From positions 434,001-498,000 of the forward strand of contig NZ_SMRP01000003.1 of NCBI RefSeq assembly GCF_004353915.1: a stretch of DNA of 64,000 bases, in the 5' to 3' direction. Positions 55,354 through 64,000 of the stretch are shown one piece after another. How positions within the stretch are numbered: the first letter of the stretch is position 1; every line of letters starts with the position of its first letter. The stretch comes from Paraburkholderia silviterrae. Its GTDB lineage: Bacteria > Pseudomonadota > Gammaproteobacteria > Burkholderiales > Burkholderiaceae. The notes beneath the pieces were generated by a model. It worked only from the letters and a program-made list of their open reading frames with translations. It was not told the origin of the DNA and made no database searches. The position numbers and the translations under genes are program-made.

Positions 55354-56649
55354 TTATTGCCGCTGTGCCTGCCGCTGTGTCGACTGTGCGCCGCGGTTCG
55401 AGCCGACGCCGCTCGTCGCGAGCATCTGCGCCTTCACGCGTTCGCCCAGCTGGTAGACCGCGAGCGCGTAGAAGAAGCTGCGGTTGTAACGCGTGAGCAC
55501 ATAGAAGTTCTTCAGCCCGAGCATGTACTCGGTCGGGCGGCCAGGAGTGGGCAGGTCGACGACCGTGACCGGCGTGCCGCCCTCCGCGGCGAAGTCCACA
55601 TTCGGTTCGTTCAGGGCGAGGCCCGAGCGCAGCAATTGCGCGAGTGGCAGGCGCGGTTCGGGCTTGCCGTCGGCGGCGGCTTGCGCGATGCCCTGGCTGC
55701 CCGAATCGCCGGCGATCTTCCACACCACCGGGCGGCCCGATTCCCAGCCGTTCTGCTTCAGATAGTTCGCGACGCTGCCGATCGCGTCGGCCGGGCTATT
55801 GCGCAGGTCGATATGATGATCGCCCTCGTAATCGACCGCATATTGCACGATGCTGCTCGGCAGGAATTGCGGAATGCCGATCGCGCCCGTGTACGAGCCG
55901 AGCACCGAGCTCGGATCGATCTGCGAGCCGCGTGTCCACACCAGATAGTCTTCGAGGTTCTTGCGGAACGTCGCCATGCGGTCTGCACGATTAGGCGTGC
56001 TCGGATAATCGAAGGCGAGCGTGGTGAGCGCGTCGAGCACGCGGAAGTTGCCCATGTAGCGCCCGTAGATCGTCTCCACGCCGATGATGCCGACGATCAC
56101 CTCGGGCGGCACGCCGAACTCATCGGACGCGCGCTGCAGCGTGGCCTGGTTCTCGCGCCAGAAGCGCACCCCCGCGTTGATGCGCACCGGGTCGAGAAAA
56201 CGCGCCTGATAGGCGCGCCAGTTCTTCGCGCTCGGCGTGGGCGAGGGCGTGACGAGCTTCACGGCCGTGGCCGAATAGCTCACGGTCGAGAACAGCGCGT
56301 GCAGCGCGTCGGCATTGAAGTCGTAGCGCGCGACCATGTCGTTGATGAACGTGTCGACATTGGCGTTGTTCACGTAGCGCTGCGGAACGATCTCCTCTTC
56401 GAACGTCTGGCCTTGCGTGGCGCTTTGCGGCGGCGTCTGGGCGACTGGCGCGGGCGCTGTCGTGGCGGCGGCCGGTTGCGTCGTCTGGGCCGCTTTGGTC
56501 GCTTGTGCCGGTTGCATCGATTTCGTCGATTGCGCCTGCTCGGCGCATGCAGACAGCGTTGCCGCGGTGCAAAGCGCGAGGGCGAAAGACTTGATGCGCG
56601 GTTGGCTGAAGGCGGGTGAAACGGACGGGTGCGCGGACTTTTGCGTCAT
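55354..56649 (-). CDS. mltB: membrane-bound lytic murein transglycosylase B
   Basis: A 431-residue lipoprotein. The signal peptide ends in lipobox LSAC with C35, followed by a Gln/Ala/Thr/Pro linker (about 36-85) and the SLT35-type domain with catalytic E192 in VGIIGVETIYGRYMGNFRV. QFLPSSIVQYAVDYEGD and FYVLTRYNRSFFYALAVYQL are also family segments. It cleaves peptidoglycan to anhydro-MurNAc products at the outer membrane. The product links to the recycling pathway of which the possible MupP (33 kb) is part. The start is MTQKSAHPSVS. Confidence 0.94.
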   Translation of the reverse strand: MTQKSAHPSVSPAFSQPRIKSFALALCTAATLSACAEQAQSTKSMQPAQATKAAQTTQPAAATTAPAPVAQTPPQSATQGQTFEEEIVPQRYVNNANVDTFINDMVARYDFNADALHALFSTVSYSATAVKLVTPSPTPSAKNWRAYQARFLDPVRINAGVRFWRENQATLQRASDEFGVPPEVIVGIIGVETIYGRYMGNFRVLDALTTLAFDYPSTPNRADRMATFRKNLEDYLVWTRGSQIDPSSVLGSYTGAIGIPQFLPSSIVQYAVDYEGDHHIDLRNSPADAIGSVANYLKQNGWESGRPVVWKIAGDSGSQGIAQAAADGKPEPRLPLAQLLRSGLALNEPNVDFAAEGGTPVTVVDLPTPGRPTEYMLGLKNFYVLTRYNRSFFYALAVYQLGERVKAQMLATSGVGSNRGAQSTQRQAQRQ

Positions 56650-56913
56650 GGCAGGCGGGCGGGTTGGAACGAGAGGACGTGATGCGGCGCAGTATACCCG
56701 AGCGCCTCGCACCAAAAGGTCTGGGCGTACGGCGGGCGTGGGCTCGCGGGTGCCGCGCGGGTGGGCTGTGGTAACGTGACGACTGCCCGCGCTCGAACGC
56801 GGCCCGCGCGACTGTTGCAAAACCCTGCGCAGCACACCCGACGAAAGATCTGATGGAGACCCGCAGCGCGCGCTTGAGACAGGCCCGAGCGCACGGTGCG
56901 GCCAGTACTGGAC

Positions 56914-57840
56914 ATGACGACCGGCTTTTTCACGCATCCCGACTGCCTGCTGCATGAAATGGGCGAGTGGCATCCCGAATGCCCCGCGCGCCTGCAGGCG
57001 ATCGAAGACCAGCTCATTGCGAGCCGCATCGACGCGCTGATCGAGCGCGACGACTCCGCGCCGCTCGTCGAGGAATCCGCGCTCCTGCGCGTGCACACCC
57101 AGGCGCACATCGACTGGTTGCGCCAGCTCTCGCCGCAGGAAGGCTACGCGGCGATCGATCCCGACACGTCGATGAATCCGCACACGTTGCAGGCCGCGTT
57201 GCGCGCGGCGGGCGCCGCCGTCGCCGCGACCGACGCCGTGATCGCGGGCCGCTACGAAAACGCGTTCTGCAGCGTGCGCCCGCCCGGCCACCACGCCGAG
57301 CCCGCGCGCGCGATGGGCTTTTGCTTCTTCAATAACGTCGCGGTCGCGGCGCGTCATGCGCTCGACGTGCATGGACTCTCGCGCGTGGCGATCGTCGACT
57401 TTGACGTACATCATGGAAACGGCACGGAAGCCGCCATTGCGGGCGATTCGCGCGTGCTCATGTGCAGCATTTTTCAGCACCCGTTCTATCCGTTCTCGGG
57501 CGCGGACAATCAGGCGCCGAACATGGTCAACGTGCCGATGCCGGCGCGTACCAAGGGCATGGAAGTGCGCGAGGCGATCGACATCATGTGGCTGCCGCGT
57601 TTGCACGAGTTCAAGCCGGAGATGGTGTTCGTCTCGGCGGGGTTCGATGCGCACCGTGAAGACGATCTCGGCAACCTGGGCCTCGTCGAGGACGACTACG
57701 CATGGATCACCGAGCAGATCCGCGAAGTCGCCAGGCGCCACGCGAAGGGGCGCATTGTGAGCTGTCTCGAAGGCGGCTACAACCTCTCGGCGCTCGGGCG
57801 CAGCGTGGTCGCGCATCTGCGCGTGCTGGCCGATATCTGA
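56914..57840 (+). CDS. histone-deacetylase-family zinc amidohydrolase
   Basis: 308 residues from MTTGFFTHPDCLLHEMGEWHPE (a GTG at 56896 is also in frame). The active-site segments are VRPPGHHAEPA (H126, H127), VDFDVHHGNGT (zinc ligands D164 and H166) and VSAGFDAHREDD (third ligand). Bacterial members remove acetyl groups from polyamines (AphA), acetoin-related acetyl-CoA synthetase (AcuC) or acyl-lysine. The substrate here is not deducible. A crotonase-fold gene follows on the same strand 143 bp away. Confidence 0.88.
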   Translation: MTTGFFTHPDCLLHEMGEWHPECPARLQAIEDQLIASRIDALIERDDSAPLVEESALLRVHTQAHIDWLRQLSPQEGYAAIDPDTSMNPHTLQAALRAAGAAVAATDAVIAGRYENAFCSVRPPGHHAEPARAMGFCFFNNVAVAARHALDVHGLSRVAIVDFDVHHGNGTEAAIAGDSRVLMCSIFQHPFYPFSGADNQAPNMVNVPMPARTKGMEVREAIDIMWLPRLHEFKPEMVFVSAGFDAHREDDLGNLGLVEDDYAWITEQIREVARRHAKGRIVSCLEGGYNLSALGRSVVAHLRVLADI

Positions 57841-57983
57841 TCGAGTCGATCGCGCGCGACTATCGTGGGGTAGCCGCGCGATTATTGCGCGGTTATCGCG
57901 CGTTGAACGCACCACCGTCGTTACCGTTTCCCGCATTCTGCGCGTCCGGCCGGGCGCGCCCACCTCAGAAGGAGCCGTGCATC

Positions 57984-58802
57984 ATGAGCGCTGCAGCCGT
58001 TTCGTCTTCGTCGTCTTCTTCCGCGGATGCCGCGCCGCTCATCGAGATTGCCCATGACGCGTACGGCGTGCCCGGCGTCGTGCGTCTCACGCTGAACCGG
58101 CCCGACGCGTTCAACGCGCTGTCCGAAGCGCTCATCGACGCGTTGCAGACGCAACTGGTGGAAATCGCGCAATCGGACGCGCGCGTCGTGGTGATCGCGG
58201 CGGCGGGCCGCGCGTTCTGCGCCGGTCACGATCTCAGGGAAATGCGCGCGGCGCCTTCGCTCGATTACTACAAGCGGCTCTTCGCGCGCTGCTCGAAGAT
58301 GATGCTGGCCATCCAGTCGATGCCGCAGCCCGTGATCGCGCGCGTGCACGGCGTGGCGACGGCGGCGGGCTGCCAGCTCGTCGCGATGTGCGATCTCGCC
58401 GTGGCCGCCGAGCAGGCGCGTTTTGCGGTCTCGGGCATCAATCTCGGGCTGTTTTGCTCGACGCCAGCGGTGCCGCTCACGCGCAACGTCTCGCGCAAGG
58501 CCGCGTTCGAGATGCTGATGACGGGCGAGTTCATCGATGCGCAGAAGGCGCTGCGCGAGGGGCTCGTGAACCGCGTCGTGGCCGAGGAAGAGCTCGACGC
58601 CGCCGTGACTGCGCTCGCTGCAAGCATCTGCGCTAAGCCGCGCGAGGCGGTGGCGGCGGGCAAGGGGCTGTTCTACCGGCAGCTCGAGATGGGCGTCGAA
58701 GCCGCTTATCAACTGGCCGGGCAGACCATGGCCTGCAACATGATGACCGACCCCGCGCTCGACGGCGTGCAGGCGTTCATCGACAAGCGCGGCAGCAAGT
58801 AA
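57984..58802 (+). CDS. enoyl-CoA hydratase/isomerase-family protein lacking both catalytic glutamates
   Basis: 272 residues with an N-terminal Ser-rich stretch (about 7-13), then the crotonase fold. The oxyanion-hole segments FCAGHDLREM and GVATAAGCQL are present. In rat crotonase the active residues are E144 (GGCEL) and E164 (QPEILLG). The equivalents here are Q131 (AAGCQL) and G151 (VSGINLG). Ordinary hydration is therefore unlikely. It resembles the ECHDC3 group of crotonase-like proteins. GGAG lies 10 nt before the ATG. It may act on or bind an acyl-CoA, perhaps with the adjacent deacetylase. Confidence 0.88.
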   Translation: MSAAAVSSSSSSSADAAPLIEIAHDAYGVPGVVRLTLNRPDAFNALSEALIDALQTQLVEIAQSDARVVVIAAAGRAFCAGHDLREMRAAPSLDYYKRLFARCSKMMLAIQSMPQPVIARVHGVATAAGCQLVAMCDLAVAAEQARFAVSGINLGLFCSTPAVPLTRNVSRKAAFEMLMTGEFIDAQKALREGLVNRVVAEEELDAAVTALAASICAKPREAVAAGKGLFYRQLEMGVEAAYQLAGQTMACNMMTDPALDGVQAFIDKRGSK

Positions 58803-58808
58803 GCGGCG

Positions 58809-58840
58809 CTGGCCGGTGAGCCCGGCCAGTCTTGCGTCTC
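58809..58840. terminator. hairpin between convergent crotonase-like and hydrolase genes
   Basis: CTGGCCGG (58809-58816) and CCGGCCAG (58822-58829) pair over a 5-nt loop, followed by a mixed TCTTGCGTCTC tract. This is probably a weak terminator for the plus-strand gene. Confidence 0.55.
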
Positions 58841-58914
58841 TTTTCCTGCGGTCTCCCTGCAGTTAGAGGTCGACTGGAGTAGCGCTTCAGCACTTGCTCC
58901 AGCCCGATGCCGGG

Positions 58915-59823
58915 CTAGTGGCGCTCGATCCAGTTGAGCATCGCGCTAATCACGCGTTCGCGGTCGAGATCGTTGAGCGTCTCGTGATAGCTGCCCTCAT
59001 AGAGCGTGAGCGTGCGGTCGGGCGACCCCACGTGCGCGCCGAACGCGCGGCTGCCTTCGGGCTCGGTGAGCTTGTCCTCGGTGCCATGCCAGATCAGCAC
59101 CGGCATGCGCAACTGCGCGCGGCCCGCCTCGATACGCTTCATCGCTTCGAGCAACTCCGCGCCCGTGCGTGCGGGAATCGCGCCATGGTGAACCAGCGGA
59201 TCGGCGCGGTTGGCCTCGACCACGGCGGCGTCGCGCGCGAGCAGGGCCGCGTCGATCTTCATGGCGGGAAAGCGCGGCCAGATCGCGCTCATCACGCGGC
59301 TCGCGGCGATCATCCAGTTCGGCACGTCGCGGCCCGGCGCGAGTGCTGCGCTCGAGAGCAGCAGGCCCGCGAAGGCCGCGTCCGAGCGTGGCGCGCGCTC
59401 GATCGCGTAGAGCGCCGCGATCGCGCCGCCCATGCTGTGGCCCATCAGGAACAGCGGCGTGCTGCGCGCGCGGCATTGCGTGGCGGCGTGCTCGACGAGC
59501 GCCTGCGCATCGTCGAGATAGTCGTCAAAGCGTGTGACCCATGCGCGGCGTCCGCCCGCGCGGCCGTGCCCACGCAGATCGATCGCATAAACGTCGATGC
59601 CCGCCGCGTTCAGGCGTGCCGCGAGCGCCGCGTAGCGGCCCGCGTGCTCCGCAAGCCCATGCACGAGCGCAATGGCCGCGCGCGGCGCAACGGTTTGCGC
59701 GTGCCAGACATACAACGGCAGCTCGGTGCCGTCGCGGGCGCGCAGTGTCGAACGTTGCGGCGCTGCGCCGGTCGTCGATGCCGATGCGGCGCGTGCCGCA
59801 TCCTGCGGCTGAGTCGTCTCCAT
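58915..59823 (-). CDS. alpha/beta hydrolase, monoacylglycerol lipase/lysophospholipase type
   Basis: 302 residues of the hydrolase_4 family. HGLAEHAGRYAALAARLNAAG contains the cap-side HGLxEH, the nucleophile is S130 in FLMGHSMGGAIAAL, the acid lies near HGTEDKLTEPEGSR, and the histidine is in YEGSYHETLND. These are the marks of monoacylglycerol lipases and PldB-like enzymes. It acts on a lipid ester, probably cytosolic. It is convergent with the crotonase-like gene. Confidence 0.88.
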   Translation of the reverse strand: METTQPQDAARAASASTTGAAPQRSTLRARDGTELPLYVWHAQTVAPRAAIALVHGLAEHAGRYAALAARLNAAGIDVYAIDLRGHGRAGGRRAWVTRFDDYLDDAQALVEHAATQCRARSTPLFLMGHSMGGAIAALYAIERAPRSDAAFAGLLLSSAALAPGRDVPNWMIAASRVMSAIWPRFPAMKIDAALLARDAAVVEANRADPLVHHGAIPARTGAELLEAMKRIEAGRAQLRMPVLIWHGTEDKLTEPEGSRAFGAHVGSPDRTLTLYEGSYHETLNDLDRERVISAMLNWIERH

Positions 59824-60121
59824 GCTCGCTGCTCCCCTGGCGATTCGTTGTCGGGCGTTGGGCTGTAGGGCTGATCTGAACGGTCGGCAGAGGGTAGCAC
59901 CCGCTTTGGCGCGCGGCTGCCGCGAAACCCCTCTAATGAGTATGAGTTATGAAAGTATCGAAAATGATTATTAATAGGAATTTTGCCCGCCAGGGTAAAA
60001 TGCCGAGCTAACTCCAGTCCAGCAAACGGCGGCTGTCTGCCAGCGCGACGCGTCTTGCGCGATTGAAAGATCGCGGCACAGGCAAAGCGGCGCGCGGCGC
60101 ACCCGCCGTTTCGTTTTTTTC

Positions 60122-61156
60122 ATGATCGAAATTCGAAACGTTTCCCAGCGCTTCGCTGGCCCGCAAGGCTGGATCGAGGCGCTGCACAACGTCAATCTGA
60201 CGATACCGCCGGGTGAAGTGTTCGGCATCATCGGACGCAGCGGGGCGGGCAAGAGCACGCTCGTGCGCACCATCAATCTGCTCACGCGGCCCACCGAAGG
60301 CGACATCGTCGTCAATGGGCGCACGCTCACGTCGCTCTCCAGCGCGGATTTGCGCGAGGCGCGCCGCGAGATCGGCATGATCTTCCAGCACTTCAATCTG
60401 CTCTCGTCGCGCACGGTGTTCGACAACGTCGCGCTGCCGCTCGAACTCGCGGGCATGAAGCGCCAGCAGATCGACGAAACGGTGCTGCCGCTGCTCGAAC
60501 TCGTCGGTCTCGCCGCGCAGAAGGACCGCTACCCGTCGCAGATCAGCGGCGGCCAGAAGCAGCGTGTGGGCATTGCGCGCGCGCTCGCGAGCAAGCCGAA
60601 GGTGCTGCTCTCGGACGAGGCGACTTCCGCGCTCGACCCGGAAACCACGCGCGCCATTCTCGACCTGCTGCGCAAGATCAATCGCGAACTGAATCTGACC
60701 GTCGTGATGATCACGCACCAGATGGAAGTGATCAAACAGGTCTGCGACCGCGTGGCCGTGCTCGACGCGGGCCGCGTCGTGGAGACCGGTCCGGTCATCG
60801 ACGTGTTCCTGCAGCCGCGCCACGAAGTCACGCGCGCGCTGCTCGGCGACGTGATCGCGCAGGAGCTGCCGCCCGCGCTCAAGGTCCGCGTGGCCGAGCG
60901 TCTCGCAAAGGGCAGCGGGCATTTGCTGCGTCTCGCCTTCACGGGCACGGGCGTCGATCAGCCCGTGCTCTCGGAGACGATCCGCCGCTTCGAGCTCGAT
61001 TTCAACATCCTGCATGGCCAGATCGACGAGATCCAGGGGCAGGCGTTCGGCTCGCTCGCGGTGCTCGCGGGCGGCGACCCCGTGAAGGTGGCGCAGGCGA
61101 TCGCGTGGCTGCGCGAGCAGGGCGTGGTGGTGGAGGAGATGTCCCATGTGGAGTGA
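60122..61156 (+). CDS. metN: methionine ABC transporter, ATP-binding protein
   Basis: 344 residues. Walker A is [11 protein letters not shown] (K44), the ABC signature is [17 protein letters not shown], and Walker B is [12 protein letters not shown]. The C-terminal NIL/ACT-like domain (about 265-340) has [29 protein letters not shown] cut over two strands. It binds methionine and represses transport in E. coli MetN. It is first in metN-metI-metQ. There is no good ribosome site before the ATG. Confidence 0.95.
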   Translation: MIEIRNVSQRFAGPQGWIEALHNVNLTIPPGEVFGIIGRSGAGKSTLVRTINLLTRPTEGDIVVNGRTLTSLSSADLREARREIGMIFQHFNLLSSRTVFDNVALPLELAGMKRQQIDETVLPLLELVGLAAQKDRYPSQISGGQKQRVGIARALASKPKVLLSDEATSALDPETTRAILDLLRKINRELNLTVVMITHQMEVIKQVCDRVAVLDAGRVVETGPVIDVFLQPRHEVTRALLGDVIAQELPPALKVRVAERLAKGSGHLLRLAFTGTGVDQPVLSETIRRFELDFNILHGQIDEIQGQAFGSLAVLAGGDPVKVAQAIAWLREQGVVVEEMSHVE

Positions 61157-61799
61157 AATGTTCGATATGTTCGTCCAGTCGTTCTGGGAGACGCTCATCA
61201 TGGTGGGCATTTCCGGACTGGTGGGCGCGGCCATCGGCTTGCCGCTCGGCGTGCTGCTCTATCTGACCGACCGCGAAGGCGTGCTTCAGAACATCGCCCT
61301 CAATCGCGTGATGGGCGTGGTCGTCAACGCCGTGCGCTCGACGCCGTTCATCATCTTGCTCGTTGCGGTGATTCCGTTCACGCGGGTCGTGGTGGGCTCG
61401 TCGATCGGCACCGCGGCCGCCATCGTGCCGCTCACGATTTCCGCCGCGCCGTTCATCGCGCGTCTCGTGGAAACCGCGCTGCGCGAGGTCGACCGCGGCC
61501 TCATCGAAGCCGCGCAAGCCATGGGCGCGAGCACGCAACAGATCGTCTTCAAGGTGCTGCTGCCCGAGTCGCTGCCGGGCGTGGTGGCCGGCTTGACCAT
61601 CACGTTCATCTCGCTCGTCGGCTATTCGGCGATGGCGGGCGCGATCGGCGGCGGCGGTCTGGGCGACCTGGGCATCCGCTACGGCTATCAGCGCTTCGAG
61701 CCCGAAGTCATGCTGATCGTCGTCGTGATCCTGATCGTGTTCGTGCAGCTCGTGCAGTCGTTCGGCGACTGGCTCGTGCGGCGCCTGAGCCATAAATAA
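61146..61799 (+). CDS. metI: methionine ABC transporter permease
   Basis: A 217-residue permease with five membrane helices and the EAA loop [27 protein letters not shown], which docks to MetN. It overlaps the metN end by 11 bp. MetI forms the D/L-methionine channel in the inner membrane. The length equals E. coli MetI. Confidence 0.95.
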   Translation: MWSEMFDMFVQSFWETLIMVGISGLVGAAIGLPLGVLLYLTDREGVLQNIALNRVMGVVVNAVRSTPFIILLVAVIPFTRVVVGSSIGTAAAIVPLTISAAPFIARLVETALREVDRGLIEAAQAMGASTQQIVFKVLLPESLPGVVAGLTITFISLVGYSAMAGAIGGGGLGDLGIRYGYQRFEPEVMLIVVVILIVFVQLVQSFGDWLVRRLSHK

Positions 61800-61867
61800 A
61801 CGGCCGGCGAGGCTTGCCAGGCAGTCCTGCAATTTCGATAACTGTCACTCGGAATAAAAGGTTGGGT

Positions 61868-62677
61868 ATGCAACGTCGTTTCATGATCCGTTTGGCGGGC
61901 GCGCTTGGCGCGGCTTCGCTCGTCGCGCCGCTGCTCGCACCGCTCACGGCGCACGCCGACGAGACCATCAAGGTCGGTGTGACGGGCGGCCCGCATGAGC
62001 AGGTGATGGAAGTGGTGAAGCAGGTCGCCGCGAAGAACGGTCTCACGATCAAGATCATCGAGTTCTCCGACTATGTGCAGCCGAACGCGGCGCTCGCGAG
62101 CGGCGATCTCGATGCGAACAGCTATCAGCACGAGCCGTATCTCGACGCGCAGGTGAAGGACCGCGGCTACAAGCTGATCAAGCTCGCCGACACGGTCACG
62201 TTCCCGATGGGCATCTACTCGAAGAAGATCAAGACGCTCGCGGAGCTCAAGCCGGGTGCGCGCATTGCGGTTCCCAATGATCCGACGAACGGTGGCCGCG
62301 CGTTGTTGCTGCTGGAGAAGCAGGGCCTCATCAAGCTGCGCGCCGGCGCCGGCTTGAAGGCGACGCCGCTCGACATCGTGGAAAACCCCAGGAAGCTGAA
62401 GATCGTCGAGCTCGACGCGGCGCAGATTCCGCGCTCGCTCGACGACGTGGACGCCGCGGCGATCAACACGAACTTCGCGATGGAAGCGGGGCTCAAGCCG
62501 AAGCAGGACGCGATTGCGATCGAAGACCCGAAGGGGCCGTACGTGAACATCATCGCGATCCGCGCAGCCGACCGCAGCAAGCCGTGGGCGGCCAGGCTGG
62601 TGGCGGCGTACCACTCGCCGGAGGTGAAGCAGTACATCGAGCAGAAGTTCGGCGGAGCAGTGGTCGCGTCGTGGTGA
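61868..62677 (+). CDS. metQ: methionine-binding periplasmic protein
   Basis: A 269-residue NlpA-family solute-binding protein. The signal peptide ends at LTAHA-DETIK and has no lipobox cysteine, unlike E. coli MetQ. The binding domain has KVGVTGGPHEQVMEVVKQVA, LDANSYQHEPYLDAQ, and PNDPTNGGRALLLLEKQGLI, with an Asn/Arg methionine-binding pattern. A ribosome site AAAGG precedes MQRRFMIRLAG. It is the last gene of metNIQ and is followed by an intrinsic terminator. Confidence 0.94.
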   Translation: MQRRFMIRLAGALGAASLVAPLLAPLTAHADETIKVGVTGGPHEQVMEVVKQVAAKNGLTIKIIEFSDYVQPNAALASGDLDANSYQHEPYLDAQVKDRGYKLIKLADTVTFPMGIYSKKIKTLAELKPGARIAVPNDPTNGGRALLLLEKQGLIKLRAGAGLKATPLDIVENPRKLKIVELDAAQIPRSLDDVDAAAINTNFAMEAGLKPKQDAIAIEDPKGPYVNIIAIRAADRSKPWAARLVAAYHSPEVKQYIEQKFGGAVVASW

Positions 62678-62733
62678 GCCCGGCCCGGCGGGTGATGGAT
62701 TAGTGCCGGATTAGGTAGAGAATTCGGTCGGAG

Positions 62734-62761
62734 AAACCCGGACTTGATGCCCGGGTTTTTT
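62734..62761 (+). terminator. intrinsic terminator after metQ
   Basis: AAACCCGG (62734-62741) pairs with CCGGGTTT (62751-62758) over a 9-nt loop, then TTT. It closes the metNIQ transcript. Confidence 0.85.
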
Positions 62762-62867
62762 CCGGCATAAAATAGCACGATCGTTCGCAACTGACGGCTA
62801 AGCAGGGGCAGAAGCGGGTTGTGCGGGAAAAGTGCTGGTGGGTGGATGCGTGCGGGAACGCTATCGC

Positions 62868-62873
62868 TATAAT
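62868..62873 (+). promoter_or_regulatory. etfB promoter -10 element
   Basis: A perfect TATAAT lies 41 nt before the etfB ATG. No convincing -35 stands at 17 nt. The gene is well expressed in aerobic betaproteobacteria, and this -10 would start the etfBA transcript. Confidence 0.5.
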
Positions 62874-62913
62874 GTCCGCCAGGTTGACGTATTCGTAACT
62901 TCGGAGCATGTGA

Positions 62914-63663
62914 ATGAAAGTCCTTGTGCCAGTCAAGCGCGTAGTCGATTACAACGTCAAGGTTCGTGTGAAGTCGGATGGCACGGGCGTCGACATTGCC
63001 AATGTGAAGATGTCGATGAACCCGTTCGACGAGATCGCCGTGGAAGAGGCGGTTCGTCTGAAGGAAGCGGGCGTGGCGACGGAAGTCATCGCCGTGTCCG
63101 CCGGTGTGGCGCAAGCGCAGGAAACGCTGCGCACGGCGCTGGCGATCGGCGCGGACCGCGCGATCCTCATCGAATCGAATGAAGACCTGCAGCCGCTCGC
63201 CGTGGCGAAGCTTTTGAAGGCACTCGTCGACAAGGAGCAGCCGCAGCTGGTGATTCTCGGCAAGCAGGCCATCGACGACGACTCGAACCAGACCGGCCAG
63301 ATGCTCGCCGCGCTGGCGAACCTGCCGCAAGCGACCTTCGCTTCGAAAATCACGGTCGCCGATGGCCGTGCCACGGTCGCGCGCGAAGTCGACGGTGGCG
63401 CGGAAACGCTGTCGCTGAAGCTGCCCGCCGTGGTCACGACGGACCTGCGCCTGAACGAGCCGCGCTACGTCACGCTGCCGAACATCATGAAGGCGAAGAA
63501 GAAGCCGCTGGAGACGATCAAGCCCGAAGACCTCGGTGTCGATGTCACGCCGCGTCTGAAGACCCTGAAGGTTGCCGAGCCGCCCAAGCGCAGCGCAGGC
63601 GTGAAGGTCGCCGACGTGAAGACGCTGGTCGAGAAGCTGAAGACCGAAGCCAAGGTGCTGTAA
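62914..63663 (+). CDS. etfB: electron transfer flavoprotein subunit beta
   Basis: A 249-residue AMP/FAD-supporting subunit. [53 protein letters not shown] and [21 protein letters not shown] (the ETF-beta signature region) are all present. ETF passes electrons from acyl-CoA and other dehydrogenases to ETF:quinone oxidoreductase. GGAG precedes the ATG. etfA follows 15 bp later. Confidence 0.97.
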   Translation: MKVLVPVKRVVDYNVKVRVKSDGTGVDIANVKMSMNPFDEIAVEEAVRLKEAGVATEVIAVSAGVAQAQETLRTALAIGADRAILIESNEDLQPLAVAKLLKALVDKEQPQLVILGKQAIDDDSNQTGQMLAALANLPQATFASKITVADGRATVAREVDGGAETLSLKLPAVVTTDLRLNEPRYVTLPNIMKAKKKPLETIKPEDLGVDVTPRLKTLKVAEPPKRSAGVKVADVKTLVEKLKTEAKVL

Positions 63664-63678
63664 GGGAGCGAGATAGAA

Positions 63679-64000
63679 ATGACGAATCTGGTTATTGCCG
63701 AACACGACAACGCATCCATCAAGGCTGCGACGCTGAACACCGTGGCTGCCGCGCAGAAGATCGGCGGCGACGTGCATGTGCTGATCGCAGGTCACAACGC
63801 CCAGGCGGCCGCCGATGCGGCGGCGAAGATCGCGGGCGTTTCGAAGGTGCTGCTGGCCGATGCGCCGCAACTGGAGCAGGGCCTGGCCGAGAACGTCGAG
63901 GCGACGGTTCTTTCGATCGCAAAGAACTACACGCACATCCTGGCTCCTGCAACCGCTGCGGGCAAGAACGTCACGCCGCGTATCGCTGCGAAGCTGGACG
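63679..64000 (+). CDS. etfA: electron transfer flavoprotein subunit alpha, N-terminal part
   Basis: The first 107 codons; the gene runs off the right edge. It begins MTNLVIAEHDNASIKAATLN, with VHVLIAGHNAQAAADAAAKI and THILAPATAAGKNVTPRIAA, typical of EtfA domain I. The FAD-binding C-terminal domain is outside the window. GGGAGCGAG lies just upstream of the ATG. Confidence 0.96.
   Translation, partial: MTNLVIAEHDNASIKAATLNTVAAAQKIGGDVHVLIAGHNAQAAADAAAKIAGVSKVLLADAPQLEQGLAENVEATVLSIAKNYTHILAPATAAGKNVTPRIAAKLD

Overview
This window reads as a stretch of the main chromosome of a Burkholderia-group betaproteobacterium (Burkholderia, Paraburkholderia or Caballeronia type). The evidence is the high G+C content, the tmRNA with tag ANDETFALAA, DUF2968 and DUF2059 proteins, and the block gyrA - serC - pheA - hisC - tyrA - aroA - cmk - rpsA - ihfB - lapA - lapB. 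I see no insertion sequence, prophage, CRISPR array, rRNA or tRNA gene. Almost all of it looks like core chromosome, with accessory-looking genes mainly between about 9 and 25 kb.

Left part (1-31.8 kb). A partial TMEM165/GDT1-family transporter gene sits behind a yybP-ykoY (manganese) riboswitch. Next, on the minus strand, is a purine-base catabolism operon, xdhA-xdhB-xdhC-deaminase-guaD, which can turn adenine and guanine into (hypo)xanthine and then urate. Further on are dsbB, an amidase, a CPA2 cation/proton antiporter, a class-I-glutamine-amidotransferase-like hydrolase, a DUF2968 protein, an unrecognised single-TM protein, a GNAT acetyltransferase, a citrate-type MFS transporter, and a TPR/glycosyltransferase protein. 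These are followed by a zinc-responsive arsR-CDF efflux pair with a visible promoter and operator, an FAD aromatic monooxygenase, and the NAD-dependent molybdenum formate dehydrogenase operon fdsG-B-A-D with a divergent ModE-like/periplasmic-binding-domain regulator.

Middle (31.8-54 kb). The tmRNA gene, a HAD phosphatase (gph, quite possibly mupP), ubiG and an OmpA-family protein lie on the minus strand, divergent from gyrA. The aromatic/ribosomal 'mixed-function supraoperon' (serC to ihfB) follows. It makes serine/PLP, phenylalanine and tyrosine precursors, CMP kinase, ribosomal protein S1 and IHF-beta. It runs into the envelope genes lapA-lapB, UDP-glucose dehydrogenase, heptose kinase and heptose epimerase, then a ComEA-like DNA-binding protein.

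Right part (54-64 kb). Here are cysM, the lytic transglycosylase mltB (convergent with cysM), a histone-deacetylase-family amidohydrolase followed by a crotonase-fold protein that lacks both usual catalytic glutamates, a monoacylglycerol-lipase-like hydrolase, the methionine ABC importer metN-metI-metQ, and etfB with the start of etfA.

Most intergenic control signals are readable: the riboswitch, the SmtB-type operator and about a dozen intrinsic terminators. There is also a terminator-like hairpin with a U tract sitting exactly on the hisC/tyrA overlap, which would only be silent while hisC is being translated. No wholly new system stands out. The best leads are that hisC/tyrA junction, the pseudo-crotonase beside a deacetylase, the zinc regulator/operator pair, the fds regulator, and the likely mis-naming of two enzymes (adenine deaminase, MupP).
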